Assembly: GCF_001577835.2 (NCBI RefSeq) | Contig: NC_029516.1 | Location: forward strand, 166,139,438-166,203,437 | Direction of reading: 5' to 3' | Source: Coturnix japonica | Taxonomy: Eukaryota > Chordata > Aves > Galliformes > Phasianidae | Length of the DNA stretch: 64,000 nucleotides | Shown: positions 35,246 to 44,964 of the stretch, one piece after another | Layout: every line of letters begins with the position of its first letter | Numbering within the stretch: the stretch's first letter is position 1 | Made by a program: the position numbers and the translations under genes | Notes under the pieces: model-generated | Database searches by the model: none | Told to the model about the DNA's origin: nothing | The model's input: the letters and a program-made list of their open reading frames with translations, nothing else

Positions 35246-37225
35246 ATGAGTGATACAGATGAATCCCACACCTCTTGTTCTGATGATCCTGATGCTCAGA
35301 GTCTCGTATCCACTCAGAGGCGAAAAAGATCTAAAATACCTGAGCGTGCAGTGAATGCAAGGAAGAGACGTTTGTGCTCGAGGCAGAAGGACGCCACTCC
35401 TGAGGAGTCTTCAGATGAGACTAGTAGTACAAATACATCTTCATCTGAGGTGGATAGCAGCGATTCAGAAATGTGAGTTACCTGGTTCCTTAGAATCACT
35501 TACGAACAAGACTCATAAACGTATGTGCTCTGTTGAATGTACACGTTTCTTTTTCAGTGATGTTTCAGCTGCTCGGGGCAGCAAACGCTCTAGGAAATGC
35601 ACTGCTCCCTCTGCGGAGCAAAAGAGGAGATCGCAGCCTTCAAGGAAACAAGCAGGAGCTGATGCACGAGTGTCTGATGGTGAAAGTCCTGACTCTTTGC
35701 TCCCTGAGAGCCCGGTGAGGCCACCTGAACCCTCCCAAAGGAGGAAATCCAAGCTCGATTTGAAAGCCATTTTTGCCTATCACTTCAGAGGAAGGAAGTT
35801 TAAAACTGCTGCGCACCGAAGATACAGGAGCGGTGTTTCACGGAAGACAAAGAGACGCTCGGAACCCCCAAAGAAGCGTGGTGGGAATCGGCCCATGACA
35901 GCCCCGCCTCAGGAGCGAAGGAGAAGGCTTCGGGATCCAGGCTTTCAGTTCCCTTTTGTTGAAAAACATTATGGGAGGAAACATATTCCCGTAAATATGG
36001 TTCTTAGCTATGAGGTGAGCCCTGTGTTTTGTGGGAGAGAACCAGCTGACCTAAGGCTGTCATTTAATGTTACAGTCTGGTTGATTATATAAATGGTTCA
36101 TTTCTTTGTTTGTATTTAAGATCTATTCCTTTTTTTTGCAGCAAGCAGCTGCGAAGGGATATTTCCAGTATGTTGAAATGCTTAAAGCTGAAGAACACCT
36201 CAAAAAGGCTTTGAAATCCCTTGAAGCAAATGAAGACTTAGAAAGGGAATGTCTGACAGCGCGGAAACATAAATATTTAGATGACAAAGGCCCCATTTCT
36301 CCTATCCAGGAGACAAAGTAAGTTCATTTTCAGTAGTATAAAAGTTGCTGTTTTGTTCTCAACTTAAAGTCTGTGTGTTCAGCATTGCTGTCTTTATTGT
36401 CTGGCACGTGCATTATATTAATTGGTGAAATACCTCTTGGATTTTTCTGTAACTCAGTAATGGATTCTGTTGGCTTAGCACTGCTGTGTTGTGTGCTCTC
36501 TCCTCATCCTTAAAAGAGCAGAGAGAGAAAATAAGTAACAGCTCATGGCTTTAGATAAGGATCTTGTTCCACAGGCTCTCAGTGTAGCCTCATGTAGAAG
36601 TGGGAGCATCCCAGACCTGTAAGCTGTAGCGTTTCCATATGCATTATGAGGAAGTGGTGCTGCATTAGGAGAACAGCTTGTTTATGCTGCGCTACTGTAG
36701 AAGTACAGATTTGATTTGAATTTCCTGCCTTTCAGCAATGACGATGATAACTGCTTGGGCTCTGATAATCCAGAAGACTTTGATGTCAGAGTAGTGGTGA
36801 GTAAACATCCATAATTTGAAAACTATAACCTGTTTTCTCTTTTGAGGTGTTAAATAAGTAACAGATGATGCTTTGAGTACTTAATTCTTGAGCTTGGATC
36901 TGGAATTAACCAGTTTGTGTGGTTTTGGTGTGTAGTACAAGAGGAAATTGGTTTGAGAGAAGTCTGAGCTCTTTGGAATTATGTTGGGATGTGCGGAAAT
37001 TGGGCAGTTCTCTGAAGCGTCCATAAAACTTCCTAAAGGAAGTTAGTAATAAATTGGTACTTCAAGTGTCTCCAAACCAGACTTGAGAATGCTGTTTTTT
37101 TTTGTTCTCAGGACAAAAGCTGTTTCATTATAAGCAGCAAAATTCCCAACAAGAAGAAGAAATCAAAGGCCAAAACAAAGCGAGCAAAGTCAGCTGGAGT
37201 GATTGAAGAAGAATGCTGCTGCTAA
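35246..37225 (+). CDS. TAF1D: TAF1D, RNA polymerase I SL1 subunit
   Basis: Subunit of the SL1/TIF-IB factor that recruits RNA polymerase I to rDNA in the nucleolus; alias JOSD3. Coding exons: 35246-35472, 35558-36014, 36142-36317, 36736-36796, 37112-37225, with GT-AG junctions and matching phases; 344 aa, longer than the human 278. Residues 1-76 are Ser/Asp-rich; about 77-200 are strongly basic. The best conserved block is DPGFQFPFVEKHYG through LSYEQAAAKGYFQYVEMLK (about 205-245) and KYLDDKGPISPIQE, matching human FPFLE, FEQAVARGFFNYIEKLK and FLDDDGSISPIEE. A lysine-rich tail precedes the odd C terminus EEECCC. The 5' leader exon (from acceptor at 35232) adds 13 bases before ATG. The gene continues as a non-coding snoRNA-host transcript. 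Confidence 0.94.
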
Positions 37226-37328
37226 GTGATCCTGCTGAAATAGCACCTTCCGCAGCCTGGCTTGTGGAACCAGCAGGTCACAGAGCTACAGGACTAAGAG
37301 TTCCAGCTCTTGTAATTAAGCAGTGTAG

Positions 37329-37334
37329 AATAAA
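37329..37334 (+). terminator. TAF1D: Poly(A) signal of short TAF1D mRNA
   Basis: AATAAA about 100 bases after the TAF1D stop codon. Use of it gives the protein-coding mRNA; skipping it allows the longer host transcript. Confidence 0.65.
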
Positions 37335-37606
37335 CTAATTCTCCTAAATCCAATATCATAATCTCAAGCTGCTTTAAAACAACTAGCAGTGTGATGAAAA
37401 GTTCTATTCCCTTCTTCCCCTCCTCAGTCCAGAGTGGGGTCTTACGAAGGTGACTGAGCAGAGATAGAAGCCCTTCAGCACAACAGGGACTATCTGCTGA
37501 TCTTGTAGCATGAATGGGAACTTGTTGCGGTTGCTCAGACTAGATGTAGGAGTGGGGTTCTGGCAGGGTAATGCAGTGAGGTGGGTGTGGAGTCCTGCTC
37601 ATTCTG

Positions 37607-37684
37607 CAGTTCACGTGATGAATGTTTCTGTTCAACTGCTGAGTGACTCAGAAATGAACTAAATTTCAATTCTGATTAGAACTG
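37607..37684 (+). ncRNA. Box C/D snoRNA, 28S guide (SNORD5/6 class)
   Basis: Box C GTGATGA (37615-37621), box D' CTGA (37639-37642), a C'-like GTGACTCA, and box D CTGA (37672-37675). The terminal stem CAGTTC/GAACTG (37607-37612, 37679-37684) is perfect. The element TGTTCAACTG directly upstream of D' is antisense to the 28S rRNA segment CAGTTGAACA (recalled from the vertebrate 28S sequence). By the D+5 rule the target is a U in that segment. It lies past the short-form poly(A) signal and about 130 bp before the first predicted downstream exon, so it is intronic in the long transcript. Mammalian TAF1D hosts SNORD5 and SNORD6; I cannot say which of the two this is. Confidence 0.8.
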
Positions 37685-37813
37685 GACCTACACATCTGAA
37701 CAGTGAGTGCACTGCAGCTGCCAAATTGATTGCTGAGAAGTAGCTTTTGCCTGTAGGAATCTCAGCTTATTTGACCATGATTGATGATGTTTATTTCTTT
37801 TGGTTTTTTTCAG

Positions 37814-37857
37814 TCAGTTGCTTTTGGATGATGACTGTGGATCAGCTGCTGTGTGAG
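37814..37857 (+). other. TAF1D: Predicted non-coding exon of TAF1D host RNA
   Basis: A T-rich tract ending in CAG at 37813 and a strong donor (GAG then GTAAGC). The exon carries no useful frame. It would bring the C/D snoRNA at 37.61 kb into an intron. Confidence 0.5.
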
Positions 37858-38662
37858 GTAAGCTGGGAGTTGGTGTGCAGTTCTTTTCTCCCGGCAGCTC
37901 ATGGGCTTCACAACTTCTTCCAGTCCAGCCTGTGGCCTGTGCTAGAACAGAAACTAAACATCACTTCTTTAACACCTGTAAAAGCAGTTTGTGTTAGCAG
38001 TGATATACAGCAATACTTGTTTCAGCTGGTGTTGAATGCTGCAGGGCAGATGAACCAACTAAGGTTCATGTTGGCTGCTCCTAGTGGAGATGTCAGTACT
38101 GGTGTCTCGTGCAACTGCAGCATCTGATCAACTGTCCTGTAGTAAAACTGCAGGAGGAAGATGCATCATGAAAAATCATCTTGGTCTTGGATGTTACTGC
38201 TAAAGCTGGGACGTTTCTCACAAAGGGGTGTTATCAGATCTGTGCCTCTTCAGGAGGATCCAGGAGACAGAACACAAGAAAAACCTGAGTTACTCTTTGA
38301 CATGGAGAGTCAAGAGGTACAGCTACACCAGCAATGAAAATGAGTGTGTTTCCTTGAGGGAGGATCAAAGTGAGGCATCTGCCTTCAGCTTTTGTTGTAG
38401 TAAAGGTACTAGAGTAGATAATGTCAACTTGACACAATGTAAATTGTTCTTACAACAGTATCTGATGGTAATACTGAGCTTGTTGCGCCTGTTACCCTTG
38501 GCCCAATCATACCTGTCTCTTAAAAAAACAGGAGGCCCAGTAATGGACAGTGACAGTTAATGGAGTAAGTACATTGTTGACTGATAAATACCTTTACTTC
38601 CATGTGCTCTTCAAATACTGTTTCAAAAGCAGCGAATAAGAGGGAAGCAGATTGATTCCGTT

Positions 38663-38792
38663 CCAGCACATGTTCAGTTTTTGTCTGGTGCTGTAGACAA
38701 AAACCTGGAACCTGGTGCTTAGAACAAGACCTTCTTTCGCAACCCACAGCCGAAGCATGTGTTGGCTGTGTTACTTATATGAAGGGACAGTG
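38663..38792 (+). ncRNA. Box H/ACA snoRNA 1
   Basis: Hairpin-hinge-hairpin-tail fold read by eye. The 5' hairpin has lower stem AGCAC/GTGCT and a perfect upper stem TTTTTGTCT/AGACAAAAA. H box is AGAACA (38721-38726). The 3' hairpin has CCTTC/GAAGG and a perfect CACAGCC/GGCTGTG with an open pocket between. ACA box at 38787-38789 is followed by three bases. It is one of the SNORA1/8/18/25/32/40 group hosted by TAF1D in mammals; which one is not resolved. Confidence 0.8.
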
Positions 38793-38946
38793 TTTAGATT
38801 TATTCAAGCAGTAATTAATTCTAAGGGCTCGTTTTGTATTGCATGTGCAGAACTGGAGTCCAGTTGCATTGTTTCCTTCCTAGATGTTTTCCAGCCCTGC
38901 AGCAATGAGCTATCGTAACCATTCTGATCTGTTTGAATTCTTACAG

Positions 38947-39002
38947 CTGGTGCACAGATCTGTTACTCCCATGCTCTCCTGTGGAACACGCTGGTTAAGG
39001 AG
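38947..39002 (+). other. TAF1D: Predicted non-coding exon of TAF1D host RNA
   Basis: Acceptor TTGAATTCTTACAG and a moderate donor (GAG then GTAACG). It lies between the H/ACA gene at 38.66 kb and the long CR1 copy. Confidence 0.35.
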
Positions 39003-39039
39003 GTAACGCTTTGTTTCTGCTGAGGTTCAGCACGAGAGA

Positions 39040-41235
39040 ACTTGGGTCTTTGCCTTCTCAGGGAGGCTTTGGTGGAGTCTGTCAAACACAGCAGTGGGGA
39101 CAAAAACCGTGGGACAAGTGTACGTATAAAAGGAGCTCACGGTAGGAAGAGCAGAACTCAAGCTAACTCAATGGATGCGGGCCAAATCCCCTGGCGCGCT
39201 GCCCTCAAAGATAAGGACGGGAGAGAGCTGGCTACTGTCAGGGATTGCCCTCCTGCAGCCACAAAGCGTCTCAATCCCCTGATAAGAAAGTGGGCAGGAG
39301 AGTAGAAAACCGGCATGGCCAGCAAGGACCTCTAAGAGAACTGAGGTGAAGAAAGGGTTACAAGCTCTGGAAACAAGGCGGGTCACCTGGTCACCCGGAA
39401 GAAGACAGAATGCCGCCGAACTTGCAGACGTGGATCAGAAAGCCAAGCGCAGCAGAACGAACTTGCGAGATGTGAAAAACAATAAGAAACCTCGACAGTA
39501 CAGCCAGTAGAGACAGGCCAAAATGGCGACGACTCGGGTAAAGTGAAAAAGGAGAAAATGGCTTCATCAATGAAGAGGGAAACTGGAGGGGCTGAAATGA
39601 GTCTCACCGCGGTCTCACTTGGCCAGATGCTAGTCGTTTTCCACGCCCGAAGCTTGCACCCCCAGACCTCGATTGGGGGACCAAGCACGTAAAGCCCTCC
39701 CCACGGTAAGGGTCAGAGCAAGTCCGAGAGTGCCTCCTGAGACTGATGAGTAGAAGTCTATCGCCAGATGCGTGCATCCCAGGGCCTGAAGAGCGCTGAG
39801 GTGGGCGAGCCGCTCCCATCAGAGTGAGAAGTCGGGGCGTAGGTGAGGCCCGATGATGCGAGGAAGGGTCACGTCACTCCCAGGTACAAGAAGGAGCAGG
39901 AGACCCGCGGAACTACCAGGCCGGTGAGGCGCACCTCTGTGCCTGGGAAGATTATGGAACAGATCCGCCTGGACAACATGCTCATCACAGAAAGAACAGC
40001 ATGGGATCGAGACAGCCAGAGCATGGCTTCACCAGGAAGTCATGCTTAACAATCTTGTGCCTTCTATGATGGCAGTGACAGCGTTGGTGATGAAGGGAAG
40101 GCGACTAGTCATTACCGGACCGGAGCAAGGCCTTGACATGCGTCCCCATCACATCCGCATCGCCAAAGTGGAGGAGGGATTGATGGGGACAACTAGATGG
40201 ATAAAGCAATTGTGGAAAGGCCGCAGACAGAGGTGGTGTCAAGGCTCTATGTCCAGGTGGCAGGCCGTAACGAAGCGCGTCCGTCAAGGTCTGGCTGGAA
40301 CCGGTGCTCTTGAACATCGTGATAATGACATCGATAGAATGGAGTGCACCCTCAGCAAGTTTGCTATGACACCAAAGCTGAGGGCAGTCGATACGTGGAG
40401 GGAACGGATGCCAGCAGAGACCTGGACAGCTGAAAGCTGGGCTCGGGTGGAACCTAATGGAGGTTCAACACGGCAAAGGGCAAGGTTTTGCCACTGGGCC
40501 GGAAGAACCCCAGGCACCTGTAACAGGCTGGAGGAGTTGGCCTGAGAGCAGCTCGGCCTGAAAAAGACCTAGGGTCCTGATAGATGAGAACTTACATGAA
40601 GCACAGGCGCTCCTGGCAGCCGAAAGCAAATGGATCCGGCTCCAGCAGGAGAGCGTGGTCAGCAGATACGGGAGGTTGCATTGGCCCTCTCTACTCGCTC
40701 TTGTAGGCCCCATCTGAGTAACTGTGTCCAGGTGGCGGAGCCCTCAGTACAAAAAAACATGGAGAGTTTGGAAAGGCCAGAGAGGCACGAAGATGATCAG
40801 GGCTGAGCACCTCCCCGATGAGACAGCTGAGGAGCTGTTGTTCAGCCTGCGAGAGAGAAGGTTTGCGGTACCTCATGGCAGCCCGGTCAATACCTGAAAA
40901 AGGAACTTACTCCCAGGAGGGAGTAAACTCTTTGAAAGCTGATAATAGCAGGACTAGGGAAATGTGTTTAAGTGAAGAGGAAGATTTAGGGGGAGGTAGG
41001 GGAAAGGTTCGTACGAGAAGGGGGGTAGGTCCTTGGAACAGGCGGCCCAGGGAGGTTGTGATGCCCCGTCCTTGAGGTGGTCAAGACCAAGGTTGGCACG
41101 GGGCCCTGGGCAACCTGATCTAGTAAATGTGTATGTTTGGTGGCCCTGCTAGGCAGGGGGGTTGGAACTACATGATCCTTGAGGTCCCTTCCAAGCCGGG
41201 TAATTCTGTGATTCTGTGATTCTGTGTGTGAAAAG
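39040..41235 (+). mobile_element. Long CR1 LINE, ORF2 and 3' UTR
   Basis: The longest LINE piece in the window, about 2.2 kb. Decayed ORF2 codons in order: GQIPWRAALKDKDG (near 39180), KNNKKPRQYS-like (39480), NYRPV-TSVPGKIMEQI-like with the reverse transcriptase region (39900-40400), ECTLSKFA, then the C-terminal part and 3' UTR. It ends in an ATTCTGTG octamer tail repeated three times (41202-41228). Many small indels break the frame. It is unusually CpG-rich for a decayed repeat. It lies in one intron of the snoRNA-host part of TAF1D, in sense. Confidence 0.9.
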
Positions 41236-41490
41236 CGCAATGAAGTTGACGTTGTTTAACATTTCTTGAAGTGGAGGAATATTGGAGGAAGTTGGTTTTT
41301 CCTTTGGGGATGTTGTTGTGTGAGGACTGTAAGCTGAAGGCTTAGCTGCTTTTATTTTTATTTTTCCCAAAGTAGTTCAATTGGAAAGACAAATCCAGCT
41401 CCCAGAAGGCAGCCAGTGATGTGTCTGTGTTAGCTTATTGGCTGGGCTTTACTACAAGCTGTTCTGCAGGTGTAGTGAAGGGTTAAGTGT

Positions 41491-41624
41491 TACGCCTTGT
41501 TATTCAGCAGGCAGACACAACTCCACATGTGTCTCAATTGAACAACGGGGCTAGAACAGCAACAGGTTGTGCTTTCCTCACTGTAACACCCATTGCAGTG
41601 GTGACAATGAGACCTGTAACAGGC
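41491..41624 (+). ncRNA. Box H/ACA snoRNA 2
   Basis: The 5' hairpin has lower stem TTGTT/AACAA, a pocket, and upper stem AGACAC/GTGTCT. H box is AGAACA (41553-41558). The 3' hairpin has perfect ACAGGT/ACCTGT, a pocket of about 11 nt on each side, and CACTG/CAGTG. ACA box is at 41619-41621 with three bases after it. It lies just 3' of the long CR1 copy. Member of the TAF1D-hosted SNORA group; identity not assigned. Confidence 0.8.
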
Positions 41625-41701
41625 TTATGTACTGCGCAAACATGGTTCAAAATGCAGTTTAATCTTACAGTCTGAAGGATTGGCATGTGTGGCATTATGA
41701 A

Positions 41702-41775
41702 CTACTAGAATCACAAGGTCATCCAGTCCAACCATCCTTCTATCACCATTACAGTTTAGTAGCTTAGTAGATAGT
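41702..41775 (-). mobile_element. CR1 3' end scrap
   Basis: Short reverse-strand CR1-like end (AGAATCACAAGGTCATCCAG then TCCAACCATCC). Confidence 0.4.
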
Positions 41776-41945
41776 GTCCTGGAGCATTCTGCATCCTGCT
41801 GGCTGTGGGAAGTAGAAGAAAAACACCCAGTGCTGAATTCTGTTAATAGTTCATCAAAGCACACTTGGAAGCTGTCTTAAGTTACTGAAATGCTGAAGAA
41901 ACTTAGAACTGTTAATCACATACTGTGATCTGTTCTTCTTTTCAG

Positions 41946-41983
41946 CAAGCCCACCTGCCACTGCAGAACAGAAGAATTCCTTG
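41946..41983 (+). other. TAF1D: Predicted non-coding exon of TAF1D host RNA
   Basis: Acceptor TCTTCTTTTCAG at 41945 and a strong donor (TTG then GTGAGT). The 38-base exon separates the snoRNA at 41.49 kb from those at 42.1 and 43.1 kb. Confidence 0.55.
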
Positions 41984-42122
41984 GTGAGTTTGATACCAAA
42001 TTAATGTAACCATTGCTTAGAGCTCTAGATGTTTTACTTCAACTTTCTGAGCTGCCATATGGCTGTTGTTTCTTATTGAGTGCTGCTGCATCAGGAATGA
42101 AGCTCGAGGCTGTCTGAGGAAG

Positions 42123-42192
42123 TTGTTGTGATGATTGGCAAAATGTTCAACTGCTCTGAAGAGAGTGAGTGAGAATGGCCTTTCTGAACAGA
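42123..42192 (+). ncRNA. Box C/D snoRNA, 28S guide (SNORD5/6 class)
   Basis: Box C GTGATGA (42128-42134), D' CTGA (42156-42159), C'-like GTGAGTGA, and D CTGA (42184-42187), with a short terminal stem (TTGTT/AACAG). The guide ATGTTCAACTGCT next to D' is a 13-nt antisense to the 28S segment AGCAGTTGAACAT. By the D+5 rule the target is a G. That is two nucleotides 5' of the U aimed at by the C/D gene at 37.61 kb. The two genes therefore look like the SNORD5/SNORD6 pair of the mammalian host. Confidence 0.82.
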
Positions 42193-43051
42193 CCTGCTGC
42201 CTGGCTTCATACTGTGTATCTGCTGAGGATGGAACATGCAGAATGCTGTCAGTGAATAGGCTGATCGTTAATTAAAAATGTAATTTGATAGTTTTATGTT
42301 CACCGCAGTGGGAGAGGTCATCAGAAATGCCTGTGGTGGTTAGAAATGACTTCTGAAGGTTCTAGAATTCACTGCTGTAGGTTCTACTTGTATGTGCATG
42401 CATGTCATTTTGTAACTCTGCAGTGATGCTGCTTTTTCAGGTGGCAGGTGATAAGAAGACATGAGAGAAGAAATGCAGAAAGCCACTAATTGACAGAGAT
42501 GGGAGCTCCTTCCAGGTTCGTGTGCCATCTGAGCTTCTTCAAATGCATTGGTGTTTGAGGGGCTCTGTTTTTCAGTGGCTGGAGCTATTCACATGATGAA
42601 GCTCAGTGCCTTTGGGAGTGTTGCAGGGGTGTAGCTCAATGCTGTGTTAGTCTCTTTTAACGTAGTATTCCTTCTTCTTAAGTGAAGATTTCTTTAACTT
42701 TGATTTATCCCAAGAAAGATCTTTTGGTCTGAAATGAAGTGACGAGCTGAACTTGCTAAACTTGGGCTTTACTTTAAAAGGAAATTAGTACTAGGAGAAG
42801 TTCGGAGTGTTTGAATAAATGCAGTTAATTTCCTCTGTTTTACGCCGTCCATGTAATAATAACTTTTAACACGAAACTTACTGATGCGGAGTTATTACCG
42901 TATCTTCCAAATGAAATGGTAGTGTAACAGTTCCCTCCTTTTTCCCCAGCAAGTCGTGACAGAAGTAAGAAGGCACTTGATAGGAACTGTGCAAGATGCT
43001 TTTCCAGTCTGCTTGATTTTTTTTTGTTGTATTACTTTATGGTCACAGAAA

Positions 43052-43184
43052 TGGTGAGGTCTATCCCGATAGGATCTCTTCTGTAGGTTCATGTCGTTGG
43101 AAACGCCTCACAGAACAAACTTGTGGTTTAGTTTTACCCTTTGAGCTACCTGTTAGCTCTGTGGGACGGAACTACAAGACAAAT
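43052..43184 (+). ncRNA. Box H/ACA snoRNA 3
   Basis: The 5' hairpin is closed by GTGAGG/CCTCAC. H box is AGAACA (43112-43117). The 3' hairpin has CTTGTGGTT/AACTACAAG, a pocket (TAGTTTT opposite ACGG), then ACCC/GGG and GAGCTA/TAGCTC. ACA box is at 43179-43181 followed by AAT. The 3' end lies 50 bases before the next predicted acceptor, a typical distance for intronic snoRNAs. Its upper 5' stem is less clear. TAF1D-hosted SNORA group. Confidence 0.82.
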
Positions 43185-43234
43185 CTTCATCTACTGTTTC
43201 AGGGATGGAAGTAACGTGTCATGTTTTCCCTTAG

Positions 43235-43291
43235 GTTCTGGTTCATGCATTTGATATGAATGGAAAAAAAAAATTCAAATGGAAAAGCTTG
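43235..43291 (+). other. TAF1D: Predicted non-coding exon of TAF1D host RNA
   Basis: Acceptor GTTTTCCCTTAG and a strong donor (TTG then GTAAGA). It contains a run of ten A residues, which no protein-coding role would need. Confidence 0.5.
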
Positions 43292-43930
43292 GTAAGAAAG
43301 AGTGAAAAAGAGCATGTTGTGAGATTTAAAACATAACATGTTTAATGGTGTGGGTTGAACTTGCTCTTCAGCCAGATGTCTGGGAAGGTACCAGACCTCT
43401 TTGTGGATGTCTTTTTCTGGTTGGCTTGAAACAGGCTCTTCCCACTTCAATCCCAAAGTGATTTCCTGTTCCTTGTGGTGGCTTTAGGTTTAAATTAAGA
43501 AGTCCAGCCCTCCAATGTCTGTCCAGTCTTAAAGTAACTCAATGAGTGTGTTGGATTCTTGCTGTGCTATGTAATTCAGCAGTGCTGCTTTTCTCTTGTT
43601 AAGCTTCAAAGATTTGAAGTCTGAGTTGATTTCTGAGCATCTCAGCCAATTTACTACTGCGGTGTTAGAAGTCCTGGGTTATACAGAGCGTAGTGCTATT
43701 CTATAGAACGTAGCTTAAAGTAAAACAAGGACAATACTTGCATAAGCCCTTTGTGCTGGGAATATAAAGAACACTAGAAAGAATTACGAGGCTGCTGCAA
43801 TTGATGGAATGTCTTTTCCCTCTTAGTTGCATGGCAACTTCAGAGAAAAATCGTTACTTCAGCTTATTACTAACTGGCGTGTGGAGAGCTTGAACTTAAC
43901 GTGCATTGATTGATTGGGGACTGCTGTGCT

Positions 43931-44072
43931 TGTTGCACTGAATGGTATCTGCACCCAGCAGCGTTCTTCTGATGGGGTGTTCAATAACCAGTGCTACAGA
44001 ATTTCAGCATTTGGCATCGTTGGTTTTCACTCTGCTGTGGCTGTTGAACCTGGTATTCTTGCTGATACAGGC
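43931..44072 (+). ncRNA. Box H/ACA snoRNA 4
   Basis: The 5' hairpin has GCACTG/CAGTGC, a pocket (AATGGTATCTG opposite TTCAATAAC) and CACCC/GGGTG. H box is ACAGAA (43996-44001). The 3' hairpin has TCAGCA/TGCTGA, a pocket and GGTT/AACC. ACA box is at 44067-44069 with GGC after it. The 5' hairpin alone could be misread as a 3' hairpin because its H box contains ACA; the second hairpin settles the order. TAF1D-hosted SNORA group. Confidence 0.78.
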
Positions 44073-44182
44073 TTTGCCCTCTTGAAGGTTTGAGCGCAGT
44101 CCTTCTGTGCTGGGTAGGACTTGTCAGTGTGAGAGCTGCCCCCTGGCTCTCCCTGGTGTCTTCAGTTTGTTTCTTTAAACAG

Positions 44183-44257
44183 GTGCCTTGGGATCGAGAA
44201 CAGTCAATTGGCTGTGTGAAATGGATTAGTTGGAAGAGGAAACTACCAGTTGGATAG
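44183..44257 (+). other. TAF1D: Predicted non-coding exon of TAF1D host RNA
   Basis: Acceptor TTTCTTTAAACAG and a strong donor (TAG then GTAAGC), between two H/ACA genes. Confidence 0.55.
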
Positions 44258-44488
44258 GTAAGCACTGGGTTTTCAGTTCGGAAGGTTTCGAGCAACTTGA
44301 TGGAAGCTCAGTTGCTAATGTATGACTCTAGAAGATCAAAACTTGAGACAGCTGTCTAGGAATGTAGATATGACTGCCCATAGCAGTCCTGGGCAGCACT
44401 CGCTCCAGATTTTGGCAGTATCAGGGTCTGTGTGTACCCAAAAGCTAGTCCTATATGCTTGTAAAAAACAGCAGTAAAGGGAGAGGAT

Positions 44489-44612
44489 CTGGTCATTACC
44501 AAGGCTGCAAGGATATGGCTGTTCCTGGTGAGCTGTGGACATGACCATAAAGCAAGTCCATCAGACTCTTGAATTGCTGCGTTGTGTGGCAGTAGGTCTG
44601 CTGGGAATAAAA
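44489..44612 (+). ncRNA. SNORA32: Box H/ACA snoRNA 5, SNORA32-like
   Basis: Begins GGTCATTACCAAGGCT, which I recall as the start of human SNORA32. The 5' hairpin is closed by GGTCAT/ATGACC. H box is AAAGCA (44549-44554). The 3' hairpin is TCCATCAGAC paired with GTCTGCTGGGA with one mismatch, and an inner TGCTGC/GCAGTA stem. The tail box is ATA (44607-44609), not ACA; AUA is an accepted variant. The ortholog call rests on memory of the human sequence. Confidence 0.65.
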
Positions 44613-44852
44613 CTTTGGTGTAGGCCACAGACACAGCACTCCCTTCTGCTGGGTATTAGTGGCTCTCCTTGGCTACCAAATAACCCAAGTGCCGACTGCA
44701 ATCTTCAGCTATTGAACTCAAGCTCCAGAAGCTGCTGTTGACAGAACTGTCATGCATTCAAAATGGAAAACAAAAGGCTCCTCCTTGCACTTGGCATCCA
44801 ACTTCAGTTTTACTCTTAATTTATATTAACCAATGTGCCTTTGTGTACCCAG

Positions 44853-44881
44853 AGTCTGCTGCTGTCACTGAATGTCAGGGG
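44853..44881 (+). other. TAF1D: Predicted non-coding exon of TAF1D host RNA
   Basis: Acceptor after a pyrimidine-rich GCCTTTGTGTACCCAG and donor GGG then GTGAGA. An alternative donor at 44923 (CAG then GTAAGA) would give a 70-base exon. Confidence 0.4.
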
Positions 44882-44964
44882 GTGAGAAGTTGTACCTGAG
44901 TGCTGCCACAGCAAGTCTGCAGGTAAGATGCTTAGCAACAGCGCTGGTACCCAGAAGAATTTAA

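Noticed and set aside
35355-36092. Long forward open frame (245 codons) in the TAF1D region
   Set aside because: It reads through an intron and joins the real third exon in frame. The codons before 35558 are not TAF1D sequence.
36590-36700. Stem AAGCTGT/ACAGCTT in a TAF1D coding intron as an H/ACA hairpin
   Set aside because: No H box beside it and no partner hairpin ending in ACA.
38393-38510. Hairpin GTTGTA/TACAAC with an ACAGTA that could be an H box
   Set aside because: The motif overlaps the stem, and the next hairpin has no two-sided pocket or ACA tail at the right place.
39842-40545. Open frames of 167 and 68 codons at 39.8-40.5 kb as a possible new gene
   Set aside because: The text matches decayed CR1 ORF2 reverse transcriptase (VPGKIMEQI, ECTLSKFA), so this is LINE sequence.
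42590-42760. ATGATGA as a box C of a further C/D snoRNA
   Set aside because: The nearest CTGA is more than 120 bases away and no terminal stem can be formed.
42855-42925. Possible ninth H/ACA gene with stem ATAATAACT/AGTTATTA and a downstream GTGTAACAGTT tail
   Set aside because: No H box between the hairpins and only a 4-bp candidate stem for the 3' half.
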